Positions 27,130-36,099 of a stretch of DNA of 51,669 nt are shown one piece after another. Source of the stretch: an uncultured Chlorobiaceae bacterium (GTDB lineage Bacteria > Bacteroidota > Chlorobiia > Chlorobiales > Chlorobiaceae). Below the pieces are notes generated by a model. It worked only from the letters and a program-made list of their open reading frames with translations, had not been told where the DNA came from and did not search any database. The stretch covers positions 1 through 51,669 of the forward strand of contig CAIQGA010000018.1 of the NCBI GenBank assembly GCA_903871235.1, written 5' to 3'. Position numbers and translations under genes: made by a program. Position 1 is the stretch's first letter. Each line of letters opens with the position of its first letter.

Positions 27130-28005
27130 ATGAGTGAAAAAATAGGAAAACATATTGCCATCTACGGCAAAGGGGGAATAGGGAAGTCGACAACAACGTC
27201 CAATATCAGCGCAGCTCTTGCTGAGTCGGGCTACCGGGTGATCCAGATTGGCTGCGATCCAAAAAGTGACTCAACAACTATTCTTCGAGGGGGTAATGAT
27301 CTCCCGACGGTGCTTGATACATTGCGTGAACAGAGTAAGGTTCGCATTGAGGATATTTCGGCGGTAGGTTTTGGCGGTGTTCTCTGCATTGAGGCAGGCG
27401 GACCGGTGCCGGGTGTTGGTTGCGCAGGCAGAGGAATCAATGCCGCAGTAGAACTGCTTCAGGAACTGAAAATTTTTGAAGAGTTTAAGCCTGACTTTGT
27501 GCTTTACGATGTTCTTGGTGATGTTGTCTGCGGCGGCTTTGCGGTACCTATTCGCGACGGCCTTGCTGATCGTGCTTTCGTGGTAACCTCTTCAGATTTT
27601 ATGGCGATTTTTGCTGCCAACAATTTATTCAAGGCAGTCAACAAATATGCGCCGTCTGGTGGAGCGCGTCTCGGCGGAGTTATTGCCAATAGTATTCTTG
27701 CTGCTTATGCGCCGGCGCTCATTGACGATTTTGCCGCAAAAACCGGGACCCAGGTTATCGGTTATGTGCCACGTTCACTGGTTGTAGCACAGAGTGAATT
27801 GTATGGTAAAACGGTCATAGAGTCAGTGCCTCAATCCGAACAGGCACAGGTATACCGGAAGCTGGCTAAATATATCGACGAAAATGAAGATTCTGTTATT
27901 CCAAAACCACTCAATTCGCCTGAGCTGAAAAAGTGGGCAAGGGAGTGGGGTGACAGGATATTTGAGGTTGAAACTGGTGTGGTGCATGAAATGGCCTCTA
28001 TATAA
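27130..28005 (+). CDS. NifH-like ATP-dependent electron-transfer protein
   Basis: A 291-residue member of the NifH/BchL/CfbC/MarH family. Seen are the P-loop GKGGIGKST (13-21), GCDPKSDST (41-49), and both [4Fe-4S] ligand cysteines C98 ([12 protein letters not shown]) and C134 ([14 protein letters not shown]). It should form a homodimer that bridges one cluster and passes electrons to the NifDK-like partner on ATP hydrolysis. AAGGA lies eight bases before the ATG. The partners follow directly, so it is dedicated to them. Which subfamily (methylthio-alkane reductase type, other group IV, or new) needs a tree; no nifB, nifE or nifN is in the window. Confidence 0.93.
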   Translation: MSEKIGKHIAIYGKGGIGKSTTTSNISAALAESGYRVIQIGCDPKSDSTTILRGGNDLPTVLDTLREQSKVRIEDISAVGFGGVLCIEAGGPVPGVGCAGRGINAAVELLQELKIFEEFKPDFVLYDVLGDVVCGGFAVPIRDGLADRAFVVTSSDFMAIFAANNLFKAVNKYAPSGGARLGGVIANSILAAYAPALIDDFAAKTGTQVIGYVPRSLVVAQSELYGKTVIESVPQSEQAQVYRKLAKYIDENEDSVIPKPLNSPELKKWAREWGDRIFEVETGVVHEMASI

Positions 28006-28041
28006 TCGATGATGTAACAGATTGAAAGGTATAAAGTTATT

Positions 28042-29454
28042 ATGAGTCCATTACGCGCAAAAGCGCCGCGAAGCCGCGAAAAACGTCTTGATACCCTTGG
28101 TGCATGGCTTGGTCTGGTTTCGGCAGCATCAACAGAGTTTGCCGGAGATGACATTGCTCAACGCATCAGAACCTTTGCCCAGAGCAGTAACGATGATCTG
28201 CTTTATGCGTTGCGCATTCTGGCAGGGATCCGCGACAGCGTCACCATTATTCATGGTCCGCGAGGTTGTGCTGCTGCAGGCTTGTACCATATAGCGGCAG
28301 GAAGCAATACCCGCTGGGTTGTTACCAATCTTGATGAGCGCGATACGATTATGGGTGCTGATCGCAAGTTGCGCAAGAGCGTTGTTGCCTTGTATCGTCG
28401 TTACCATCCCGCTGTTGTCTTCATTGTCGGCAATCCGGTTATTGCGATCAATAACGATGATATTCAGTCTGTTGTAGAAGAGCTGCATGAGGAGCTTGAA
28501 CTCCCGATAGTACCCGTCTATGTAACTGGATTTTCTTCCCAGAACGCGGTTTCCGGTTATGATACGGCCCTCCACTCCTTGTTGAAGTATCTCTCAGGCA
28601 ATAGCGCCACGGCGCTCAAAAATGAGCGTATTAATCTTCTTGCTGTGGCGGAACATCCACAGGATAGAAAAGAGGCACAGGAGCTATTAAAACAACTTGG
28701 TATCGAATTGAACGTCATCCCCGATGATTCGACAATTGACCAGTTCAGATTGGCAGTTTCCGCTCGCGCGTCCATTCCGCTCAGTCCTGATGCACCCGAG
28801 TATCTTGGTGCAATACTGGATAAAAAATATGGAGTACCGCTCATCAATGTGTTGCGACCTGTTGGTGTTGAGGGAACCGGTCGCTGGTTGAAGTCGATAG
28901 CGACCTTTTTAGGAAATGAGGAAGCTGCTGAAGAACTTCATGAAATCAAATCTGCAGAAACAGCCCTGCAACTGGGTGATTTTTCTCTGAAAGGAATCAA
29001 GACCTATATATCGTTATCATCGGCCAACGCTTTCAGTGTGCTTGATCTGCTCGAAGAGCTGGGTGGTGAAGTTGCTGGTCTTACCATTACGCACCTCGAC
29101 AGATTGCATGTCCGGCATCTCAATGAGCTGGCTTTACGGAATCCGTCACTCCAGATTCATGTCTCGGATGGCCAGGCTTTTGAAGAGATTTCAATTCTCC
29201 GCAAACTTGCTCCCGATCTCTATCTGGGTGATGCTACCCATCTCGGTCAGGTTGCCCGCCTCGGCATTCCAGTGGTCTCATTAGAGTCTCTTGCCATTGT
29301 CGGTTACAGCGGTGTTGTCCGTCTGGCAAGACGTATTAAAACCGCGTTGGCAAACAGTTCTTATGGGCTCTCTTTGGCCAAGGTCAATTCACCCTATCAA
29401 GACGCCTGGTTTCGTCGCAGCCACAACTGGCATATCAAGCAGGAGGTCAAGTAG
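28042..29454 (+). CDS. NifD-like subunit with a single cysteine
   Basis: A 470-residue nitrogenase-component-1 type protein. The region DSVTIIHGPRGCAAAG matches the NifD segment around Cys88 (ISHGPVGC), and TNLDERDTIMGADRKLRKSV matches the NifD EKDIVFGGDKKL segment. C76 is the only cysteine in the whole protein: the NifD Cys62 site has no cysteine, and the Cys154 site (SECPIGLIGDDI) reads VGNPVIAINNDDI. No equivalent of the FeMo-cofactor ligand Cys275 exists. A terminal RRSHNWH segment could recall the NifD His442 area, but I am unsure. It should pair with the K-like subunit whose start is one base after its stop. Confidence 0.88.
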   Translation: MSPLRAKAPRSREKRLDTLGAWLGLVSAASTEFAGDDIAQRIRTFAQSSNDDLLYALRILAGIRDSVTIIHGPRGCAAAGLYHIAAGSNTRWVVTNLDERDTIMGADRKLRKSVVALYRRYHPAVVFIVGNPVIAINNDDIQSVVEELHEELELPIVPVYVTGFSSQNAVSGYDTALHSLLKYLSGNSATALKNERINLLAVAEHPQDRKEAQELLKQLGIELNVIPDDSTIDQFRLAVSARASIPLSPDAPEYLGAILDKKYGVPLINVLRPVGVEGTGRWLKSIATFLGNEEAAEELHEIKSAETALQLGDFSLKGIKTYISLSSANAFSVLDLLEELGGEVAGLTITHLDRLHVRHLNELALRNPSLQIHVSDGQAFEEISILRKLAPDLYLGDATHLGQVARLGIPVVSLESLAIVGYSGVVRLARRIKTALANSSYGLSLAKVNSPYQDAWFRRSHNWHIKQEVK

Positions 29455-29455
29455 T

Positions 29456-30775
29456 ATGTCGAATCATCTTGAAGGATCACGTAACTCATGTGCGTTGCAT
29501 GGAGCATTGCAGCTTTTTGAGGCAATCGAGGGAGTCATTCCGGTAATCCACAGCACTTCCGGCTGTGGTGTACAGCATTATCTTGGAGTAACGCGCCTGA
29601 GCGGCGGTAATGATCCTTTCAGCAGTCCTCCTGTTTCATCCAGCAATATCGCTGAAAAACATGTGGTCTTTGGCGGAGGTTCCCGTTTGCGCGAACAGCT
29701 CAAAAATACGGTCAAGGTCGTTCAGGGTGACCTGTATGCAATTGTTACCGGTTGCTCGACCGAAATGGTCGGTGACGACATTCCGGCAATGGCCAGAGAG
29801 GGTCGTGAACAGGAGTGGCCGGTCGTTTACGCCAATACTCCCGGATTCAGTGGCGATGTCCATCATGGGTATCATCTTGCCCTCAAAGCACTGATTGAGC
29901 AGCTTCCCGGGATATGGAAGAGGAAGGGGGAGTTCCAAACCCGACTGGTGAATGTCTGGGGGATTATTCCGAATCAGGATCCGTTCTGGCGGGGCAACCT
30001 TCAGGAGTTGGGGCGGTTACTGGAAGGTATTGGTCTGGTTCCAAATCTGTTGCTTGGCAGTGAACAGGGTATTGCCGCATGGACACAGATTCCTGAAGCA
30101 GCACTCAATCTTGTTCTGTCACATTGGGGAAAACTCCCCGCCGGATTGCTTGAGCAACGTTATGGCACCCCTTCAATTATACTGGAAGGAGCGCCTGTTG
30201 GCAGCGCTGCCGTGCCCCTGCTTCGTCGCCTGACGGAGCAACTGAAGCTTGATCAGATTCGTTCCGAAGAATTTATTACTCGTGAAGAATCACTTCTGAA
30301 CCATCAGTTTGCCCGATTGGCAGACAGCTATTACCGGGCCGGTTTTCAGAGAGAGTTTGTGCTGGTCGGTGAGAGTGCCCAGGTTACCGGCATCGGGGAG
30401 TTTCTTGGCAAGAGCTTCGGCTTGCTGCCTCGTATGCTCATCATTACTGATAATCCTCCTGATAATGTGCAGGAGGCACTGGCCGACCGTCTTTCATCAA
30501 TTGTTTCTGGCTATGATACTGAGGTCATCTTCAGTGAAGATCGAGCTGAAATAACCGACATCATTAAAACATCTGATGTTCAACTCATTCTGGCCAGTAG
30601 CCTTGAGCGCGAAGTGGCCGTGGAGCTGGACGTTCCTTTTCTTGCCCTCTCATTTCCGCTTGACGATCGAATTGTGCTTGATCGAGGCTACGCTGGTTAT
30701 CGTGGCGCAACAGCATTGCTTGAGGATATCGGCAGTTCCATTCTTGCTTTCAGCAATGATCGGTTGTTTTGTTGA
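29456..30775 (+). CDS. NifK-like subunit with three P-cluster-type cysteines
   Basis: A 439-residue protein from the ATG at 29456 (a longer frame would overlap the D-like gene by 160 bases). C12 (NSCALHGA), C37 (STSGCGVQHY) and C100 (VTGCSTEMVGDDI) align with NifK Cys70, Cys95 and Cys153, the P-cluster ligands. TEMVGDDI and NTPGFSGDVHHGY are family hallmarks. With the single cysteine of the D-like partner, four cysteines are available at the subunit interface, enough for one [4Fe-4S] cluster instead of an [8Fe-7S] P-cluster. Confidence 0.9.
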   Translation: MSNHLEGSRNSCALHGALQLFEAIEGVIPVIHSTSGCGVQHYLGVTRLSGGNDPFSSPPVSSSNIAEKHVVFGGGSRLREQLKNTVKVVQGDLYAIVTGCSTEMVGDDIPAMAREGREQEWPVVYANTPGFSGDVHHGYHLALKALIEQLPGIWKRKGEFQTRLVNVWGIIPNQDPFWRGNLQELGRLLEGIGLVPNLLLGSEQGIAAWTQIPEAALNLVLSHWGKLPAGLLEQRYGTPSIILEGAPVGSAAVPLLRRLTEQLKLDQIRSEEFITREESLLNHQFARLADSYYRAGFQREFVLVGESAQVTGIGEFLGKSFGLLPRMLIITDNPPDNVQEALADRLSSIVSGYDTEVIFSEDRAEITDIIKTSDVQLILASSLEREVAVELDVPFLALSFPLDDRIVLDRGYAGYRGATALLEDIGSSILAFSNDRLFC

Positions 30776-30854
30776 TGCCGAATTTAAAAATAATTCACAA
30801 GTTTTATGCTGGCAGTATTGATGCCGGAATTTTCCTTGAATCAAAGATGTTCTC

Positions 30855-32609
30855 ATGCAAGCCTTACTGAAATTATTCAAATTCTTGAGGCCGCATTGGC
30901 GTTTTACCGTCATGGCACCCGTTTTGATGTTGTGCGAAGTTGTGCTCGACCTGATGCAGCCTCGCATGATACAACGCATTATCGATTACGGTGTTGCCCG
31001 ATCTGATACTCAGATGGTTCTTGGAACCGCTTTTTTGATGCTCTGCTTTATGGCGCTTTCCGGGCTTTGCGGTTTAGGCTGTGGATATTTTGCTGTTCGG
31101 GCGGCTTATGGGCTTGGTGGAGATTTGCGTGCAGCCCTGTTTCGCAAGGTGCAAACGCTCTCTTTTGGAAATCTGGATAATCTTGAAACCGGAGCATTGA
31201 TTACCCGTCTGACCAGCGACGTCAACAAGGTTCAGGAGATGGTTATGATGATGATGCGCGGAATGGTTCGTATGCCACTTCTTATGGTCGGAAGTCTGGT
31301 GATGGCGACAGTGATCAGTCCAAGGCTCGGGCTGATTTTTATCGTGATATTGCCAGCGTTGACTATCGCGCTAAGCATGATCATCCGTAAGACATTTCCT
31401 CTTTATCGCCAGGTGCAGGAAGGTTTGGATGGCATAAACACGGTGCTGCAGGAGAATCTTGCCGGGGTTCGGGTGGTCAAGGCGTTTGCGCGTTCCGAGC
31501 ACGAATCTCTGCGTTTCGCCACGGCGAACAATACGTTGATTCAACGGATGACAGATGCTGTGCGAATGAGTTCCCGCACGACTCCCGTGATGATGTTGAC
31601 CTTGAACATTGGAGTCGTTGCTGCTTTATGGATAGGGGCTGGGCAGGTTCAAACAGGTGGAATGCGTGTTGGTGAGCTTGTAGCATTTATCAATTATCTC
31701 GGACAGGCAGTCATAACCCTGATGATGTTCAGCACGTTGACCATACAGATTTCGACCGCCCAGGCTTCGGCGCGACGGGTTCTTGAACTTCTTGATAGTG
31801 AGCCAATGCTGATGACCCCGACTCAAAAGCAGCAGTTCCCGTCCCGTCCATCGGGAAAGGTGGTGTTCGATAATGTGAGCTTTAACTATTCCTCTGCCAG
31901 TCAGGATATGGTCTTGAAAAATATCAGCTTTGAGGCTGAGCCCGGTCAGACGGTTGCTATCCTTGGCGCGACGGGTTCCGGCAAGTCAACTCTGGTGCAA
32001 CTGATTCCCCGTTTTTACGATGTTTCCGAGGGATGTGTGACACTGGATGGCATGGATGTACGCGAAATTCCGGAGGAAGAGTTGCGCCGCCATGTAGGAA
32101 TTGCCCTGCAGGAGTCGATCCTTTTCAGTGCTTCGATTAAAAACAATATTCGTCTGGGAGAACCTGATGCCTCAATGGAAAAACTAACAACTGCCGCAAG
32201 AAATGCCCAGGCCGATGAATTCATTCGCAATATTCCTGACGGATATGAAGCGCTTGTTGGACAACGCGGAGTAAATCTTTCAGGAGGTCAAAAGCAGCGT
32301 CTTGCCATTGCCCGGGCATTGCTTTTGCAACCATCAGTGCTGATTCTTGATGACAGCACAAGCGCTGTTGACGTACAAACAGAGTCCCTCATCCAGGAAG
32401 CACTTGAACGGAACAGTTATCGGCAAACCAGGTTCATCGTGGCTCAACGCATCAGTTCTGTTTTGAACGCAGACAAGATTCTTGTGCTTGATAATGGTGA
32501 AATTATTGCACAGGGAACCCATTATGAGCTGCTTGAAGCGTGTGACGTATACCGGGAAATTTATGAATCACAGACCGAAAATGGAGTGTTAATTTACAGT
32601 GGTAACTAA
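30855..32609 (+). CDS. Heterodimeric ABC exporter, subunit with degenerate catalytic site (second pair)
   Basis: A 584-residue exporter half with six membrane helices, Walker A GATGSGKST, signature LSGGQKQR and Walker B VLILDDSTSAVD, again aspartate for the catalytic glutamate. This is the TM287/YfiB-like partner pattern. It follows the K-like gene by 79 bases with no leader between, so it belongs to the nifHDK-like operon. The truncated exporter at 50288 is a close relative. Confidence 0.86.
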   Translation: MQALLKLFKFLRPHWRFTVMAPVLMLCEVVLDLMQPRMIQRIIDYGVARSDTQMVLGTAFLMLCFMALSGLCGLGCGYFAVRAAYGLGGDLRAALFRKVQTLSFGNLDNLETGALITRLTSDVNKVQEMVMMMMRGMVRMPLLMVGSLVMATVISPRLGLIFIVILPALTIALSMIIRKTFPLYRQVQEGLDGINTVLQENLAGVRVVKAFARSEHESLRFATANNTLIQRMTDAVRMSSRTTPVMMLTLNIGVVAALWIGAGQVQTGGMRVGELVAFINYLGQAVITLMMFSTLTIQISTAQASARRVLELLDSEPMLMTPTQKQQFPSRPSGKVVFDNVSFNYSSASQDMVLKNISFEAEPGQTVAILGATGSGKSTLVQLIPRFYDVSEGCVTLDGMDVREIPEEELRRHVGIALQESILFSASIKNNIRLGEPDASMEKLTTAARNAQADEFIRNIPDGYEALVGQRGVNLSGGQKQRLAIARALLLQPSVLILDDSTSAVDVQTESLIQEALERNSYRQTRFIVAQRISSVLNADKILVLDNGEIIAQGTHYELLEACDVYREIYESQTENGVLIYSGN

Positions 32610-34473
32610 CGTTCAAGAGAAATCGCAGGCAGCAGCAGCACCAGCTCTTATGGGCCGGTTCGGAAGTGCTCAATCCTGCAATGAGGTGCAGCGACCACAA
32701 AAAACGGTGGGAACGATTCTTCGTATCTGGTTTTATCTGCGTCGGCAGAAACGGTCATTGATTGTGACGGCCTTGATGGTTGTTTGTACGGTTTGCCTGG
32801 ATCTTGCCGGGCCCATTCTGCTCGGGCAGGTTATTGATGAGCATGTTGTTCCGCGCAACCTGACAGGTCTTCCCGGAATTCTTTTGCTGATGCTCCTTGT
32901 TTATGCTGGCAGCGGTTTGCTCAATATGCTGCAAAGTTATGTCATGGCAGGCGCAGCACAGCGTACTATGCGGGATCTGCGTGCTGATCTTTTCAGCAAG
33001 CTTCTGCATCTGCCGCTCAATTTTTTTGATCGCCGTATTCATGGAGAGCTGATGAGTCGCCTGACCTCTGATGTTGAAAACATCAACCAGGTCTTAAGCA
33101 ACTGCGTAACGCAGATTATCTCTGGTTCATTGAGTACCGTAGGTGTAGCAATTGCAATGTTTATTATTAATCCCCGGCTGGCTGCGGTCAGTGTTGTAAC
33201 CATATCACTGTTTACGATCCTCGGCAATCGGTGGCTTGCAGCAAAAACGCGTGTCAGGTTTCGTGTCCAGCAGGCTGCCCTGGGTCGCCTCTACGGATTT
33301 ATGGAAGAGACTATCGGCGTCCAGAAAGTGATCAAGGCTTATGGTCAGGAAAAAGTCTTCACAGAACAGTTTGACGCGGTGAATGAAGAGTTTCGCCTTT
33401 CCGGCATTCGGGCACAGAGCTTCAGTGGTTTGACCGGTCCGATGATGAATACCATTCATAACACCGCCTATGCGATTGTGGCTGGAGTTGGAGGTTTCAT
33501 GGCAATCTCCGGTATGACAACTGTCGGTGTCATTGCGATGTTCATCAGCTACACCCGTCAGTTCGGAAGGCCTATGAACGAAATTGCCATCCTTTATAAC
33601 CTTCTCCAGTCTGCCATGGCGGGCGCTGAGCGTGTCCTGGAAATTATCGATGAAAACCCGGAAGTGGATGCTCATCATGTTGAGCCGCTTCAAAAAATCC
33701 GGGGGGATGTTCTTTTTGACCGGGTATCGTTTTCCTATCGTCCTGATGTGCCTGTTCTCAAAGAAGTAAGCCTTCATGCCAGGCCCGGCCAGACGATAGC
33801 ATTGATCGGGCCTACCGGCGCAGGAAAAACCACCATCGTCAATCTACTGACCCGCTTTTACGAGACCGATAGCGGACGCATTCTTGTTGATGGCCGTGAT
33901 CTTCGCGAAATTCCAAAGGTTGAACTGCGTCGTCAGCTCGGCATTGTGCTTCAGGATACCTTTCTTTTTTCCGGTACGGTCAGGGAAAATATCAGATATG
34001 GCCGTCTGGATGCTACAGATGAGGAAATTGTCGAAGCTGCCCGTCTATCCAATGCCGACACCTTCATTCATTTGCTGCCGCTGGGGTATGAAACCGTTCT
34101 TACAGAGCGGGGAAGCAATTTCAGTCATGGTCAGCGGCAGATGCTGGCTATAGCGAGGGCGATTCTGGCTGATCCGGCAATCCTGATTCTGGATGAAGCA
34201 ACCAGCAGTGTGGACACCCGTACGGAGAAGCATATTCAGGAGGCGATGCACCGATTGATGGAGGGACGTACCAGCTTTGTAATCGCACACCGGCTCAGCA
34301 CCATTCGTGGTGCTGACAAGATTCTTGTGATCAATCATGGTGAAGTCACTGAGCGCGGCACCCACAGCGAGCTTCTGGCGCAAAGAGGTTTTTACTGGCG
34401 ACTCTCTTCAAGCCAATGGAAGGACTCTCAGCAGGATGAAATCGCCGTTATTGAGGAAGATTGTCTCGTTTAA
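32599..34473 (+). CDS. Heterodimeric ABC exporter, catalytic partner (second pair)
   Basis: A 624-residue exporter half: GTG start overlapping the previous stop, or ATG at 32650 after a low-complexity stretch (QAAAAPAL). Walker A is GPTGAGKTT, the signature is the degenerate FSHGQRQM and Walker B is an intact LILDEATSSVD. FSHGQRQ with DEATSSVD is typical of the TM288/YfiC side of such heterodimers. Substrate unknown; placement suggests export of a product of, or protection for, the nitrogenase-like pathway. Confidence 0.86.
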   Translation: MVTNVQEKSQAAAAPALMGRFGSAQSCNEVQRPQKTVGTILRIWFYLRRQKRSLIVTALMVVCTVCLDLAGPILLGQVIDEHVVPRNLTGLPGILLLMLLVYAGSGLLNMLQSYVMAGAAQRTMRDLRADLFSKLLHLPLNFFDRRIHGELMSRLTSDVENINQVLSNCVTQIISGSLSTVGVAIAMFIINPRLAAVSVVTISLFTILGNRWLAAKTRVRFRVQQAALGRLYGFMEETIGVQKVIKAYGQEKVFTEQFDAVNEEFRLSGIRAQSFSGLTGPMMNTIHNTAYAIVAGVGGFMAISGMTTVGVIAMFISYTRQFGRPMNEIAILYNLLQSAMAGAERVLEIIDENPEVDAHHVEPLQKIRGDVLFDRVSFSYRPDVPVLKEVSLHARPGQTIALIGPTGAGKTTIVNLLTRFYETDSGRILVDGRDLREIPKVELRRQLGIVLQDTFLFSGTVRENIRYGRLDATDEEIVEAARLSNADTFIHLLPLGYETVLTERGSNFSHGQRQMLAIARAILADPAILILDEATSSVDTRTEKHIQEAMHRLMEGRTSFVIAHRLSTIRGADKILVINHGEVTERGTHSELLAQRGFYWRLSSSQWKDSQQDEIAVIEEDCLV

Positions 34474-34510
34474 GTATATATTTTAAAACAATATAAATGG
34501 AGCTGAGGAA

Positions 34511-34750
34511 ATGGCATGTGCATGCAATTTTAAAGAATTTCTTGAGGTTGAATGGTCAGTGCCAACTATTTTCTCCAGGGATTGTGCTGAGATCGTGGGT
34601 ATGGCGCTTGAAGAGATCGCAGACGTTCGCGGGGTCAGGGTTAACTTGCTGTTAAAAACCGTGACGGTATGCTTTGATGATGAGCGTATTGGTTTGACAC
34701 AACTCAAAGACGCCATGAGTAACGCAGGGTTCCCCGCTGTTTTGGCTTAG
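34511..34750 (+). CDS. HMA-like small protein with altered metal site
   Basis: A 79-residue protein with the beta-alpha-beta-beta-alpha-beta pattern of heavy-metal-associated domains (FLEVEWSVP ... VRGVRVNLLLKTVTVCFDDE ... LKDAMSNAGFPAVLA). The usual C-X2-C becomes S22-R-D-C25, and two other cysteines sit at the start (MACACNF). GAGGAA precedes the ATG. It may no longer bind copper-like metals, or may use C3/C5 instead. Last but one gene of the nifHDK-like operon. Confidence 0.65.
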   Translation: MACACNFKEFLEVEWSVPTIFSRDCAEIVGMALEEIADVRGVRVNLLLKTVTVCFDDERIGLTQLKDAMSNAGFPAVLA

Positions 34751-34792
34751 TAATGGTGATAATAAACTTCTTGATCCAATAACGATACTACA

Positions 34793-35416
34793 ATGTCTGA
34801 AGATGAAAACCCGACAGGGCAACAGAACACAACGGCAACGATAACCTATAAAATCGGTGACACCCTCTACCTCAATATCACCAACCGATGCTCAAATACC
34901 TGCATATTCTGTCCGAAATTCAATCAGTATAAACTCTATGGCCATGATTTGCTCCTTGATAGAGAACCCTCTTTTGAAGAGGTTCTGGCCGCGATTGCGG
35001 CTATAGAGCTCACAGGAATTGATGAAATTGTTTTTTGCGGTTTTGGTGAATCGCTGCTCAGACTGGAACTGGTTCTCCGCATTGCAGAGGAACTCAAGCG
35101 TCGTTACCGTTACCCCATTCGTATCAATACCGATGGTCAGGCAAATCTTGTTCACGGTCGCAACATTGTTCCGGAACTGGTTGGTCTGGTCGATACTATT
35201 TCTGTAAGCCTCAATGCCTCAGATGCAGAAACGTATATGCAGTTGTGCGATACTCCTTTTGGTGATGATGGATTCAGTGGTGTTTGCGATTTTATACGAT
35301 TGGCAAAACAACAGATACCCAACGTGATTGCATCGGTTGTGGATTATCCGGGAGTTGACCTGGATGCTTGCCGGGTACTGGCCCTGTCGCTGGGAGTATC
35401 GTTCAGGGTGAGATGA
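34793..35416 (+). CDS. TatD-associated-type radical SAM protein
   Basis: A 207-residue compact radical SAM protein with canonical C33-X3-C37-X2-C40 (NRCSNTCIFC), the glycine motif VFCGFGESLLRLE and NTDGQANLVHGR. The short length and these motifs match the 'TatD family-associated' radical SAM group of unknown function. No tatD lies nearby. It is downstream of the HMA-like gene in the nifHDK-like operon and is therefore a candidate third radical SAM activity of the system. Confidence 0.78.
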   Translation: MSEDENPTGQQNTTATITYKIGDTLYLNITNRCSNTCIFCPKFNQYKLYGHDLLLDREPSFEEVLAAIAAIELTGIDEIVFCGFGESLLRLELVLRIAEELKRRYRYPIRINTDGQANLVHGRNIVPELVGLVDTISVSLNASDAETYMQLCDTPFGDDGFSGVCDFIRLAKQQIPNVIASVVDYPGVDLDACRVLALSLGVSFRVR

Positions 35417-35465
35417 TCTACCCTGGCAGCAATGAAACCCCATCCCGCAGCGTGTCGGTTTTCGG

Positions 35466-35515
35466 TTAACTTGTTTATGGTATATATTTTACCGCTTAAA
35501 CGGGATTTCTATATT
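35466..35515 (+). promoter_or_regulatory. Repeated operon leader, copy D (5' block only)
   Basis: TTGTTTATGGTATATATTTTACC, written here as TTGTTTATGG plus TATATATTTTACC, is followed by CCG-CTTAAA-CGG-GATTT, exactly as in the other copies. The middle, the variable hairpin and the terminator are missing: 50 bases later the sequence enters the broken dehydratase-like gene. A deletion has joined the front of a leader to the back of its gene. Confidence 0.75.
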
Positions 35516-35566
35516 GCGTAGTGTGACTATATTTAGCTGTTACCATAAAAGCGTACAGAATATGTC

Positions 35567-36063
35567 GATTTACTGAATGAGATAAAGCTGCATAACACCG
35601 GGCGTCGGCTCTCTATCGAATTGGCTGATATCTGGTGGTCGGCAGATGTTCCGCCGACGAACAGTGACGACCGACAGACCTTTTCATCACTTGGACATCT
35701 CGAATATGGAGATACGAAAGCTTCCCTGAGTGTGCTCAAAGAGGCTAAAAAGTACCTGGTTGAACGGGTTAAAAATGGAGTAAAAGGGCGTGGTGTTTTG
35801 CCAAAGCCACCCTTAATTATCCCTATGAACAGGGCATTGAGGAAAGAGCCCTGTGGACTATTGAACAGATAAAAAGATCCCGGGCAGATGGCGTTATTTT
35901 TATCCATAGATGGGGCTGCAATACGCAGGCATCGATTTCGAGAGCGGTCGTTGATGTTATCAAGCGCGAGACAGGAATACCGACCTACATTCATGAGAGC
36001 GAATTTGGGTTACAGCACGAACAGGATCACAATCGTGTCAGTGCTTTTATCGAAATGCTTTAA
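35567..36063 (+). pseudogene. Broken 2-hydroxyacyl-CoA dehydratase-like alpha subunit
   Basis: The sequence reads DLLNEIKLHNTGRRLSIELA, DIWWSADVPPTNSDDR and VLKEAKKYLVERVKNGVKG, then after a frame change near 35800 reads AKATLNYPYEQGIEERALWT, GVIFIHRWGCNTQ and NRVSAFIEML. Both parts match the protein at 38600 (residues about 243-320 and 375-461). The N-terminal half and about 50 central residues with the GSCVG cysteine are gone. It is a dead third paralogue of the alpha subunits. Confidence 0.88.
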
Positions 36064-36099
36064 AGTGTATGAATTCTCAATGGATAAACTTGTGGAAGA

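Noticed and set aside
27130-30775. True nitrogen-fixing nifHDK
   Set aside because: The D-like protein lacks two of three P-cluster cysteines and the FeMo-cofactor cysteine, and no nifB, nifE, nifN or other nif genes are in the window.
27130-30775. Bacteriochlorophyll reductases (BchLNB or BchXYZ)
   Set aside because: Green sulfur bacteria carry these, but the cysteine pattern here (one in the D-like, three in the K-like subunit) is opposite to BchN/BchB and the context has no pigment genes.
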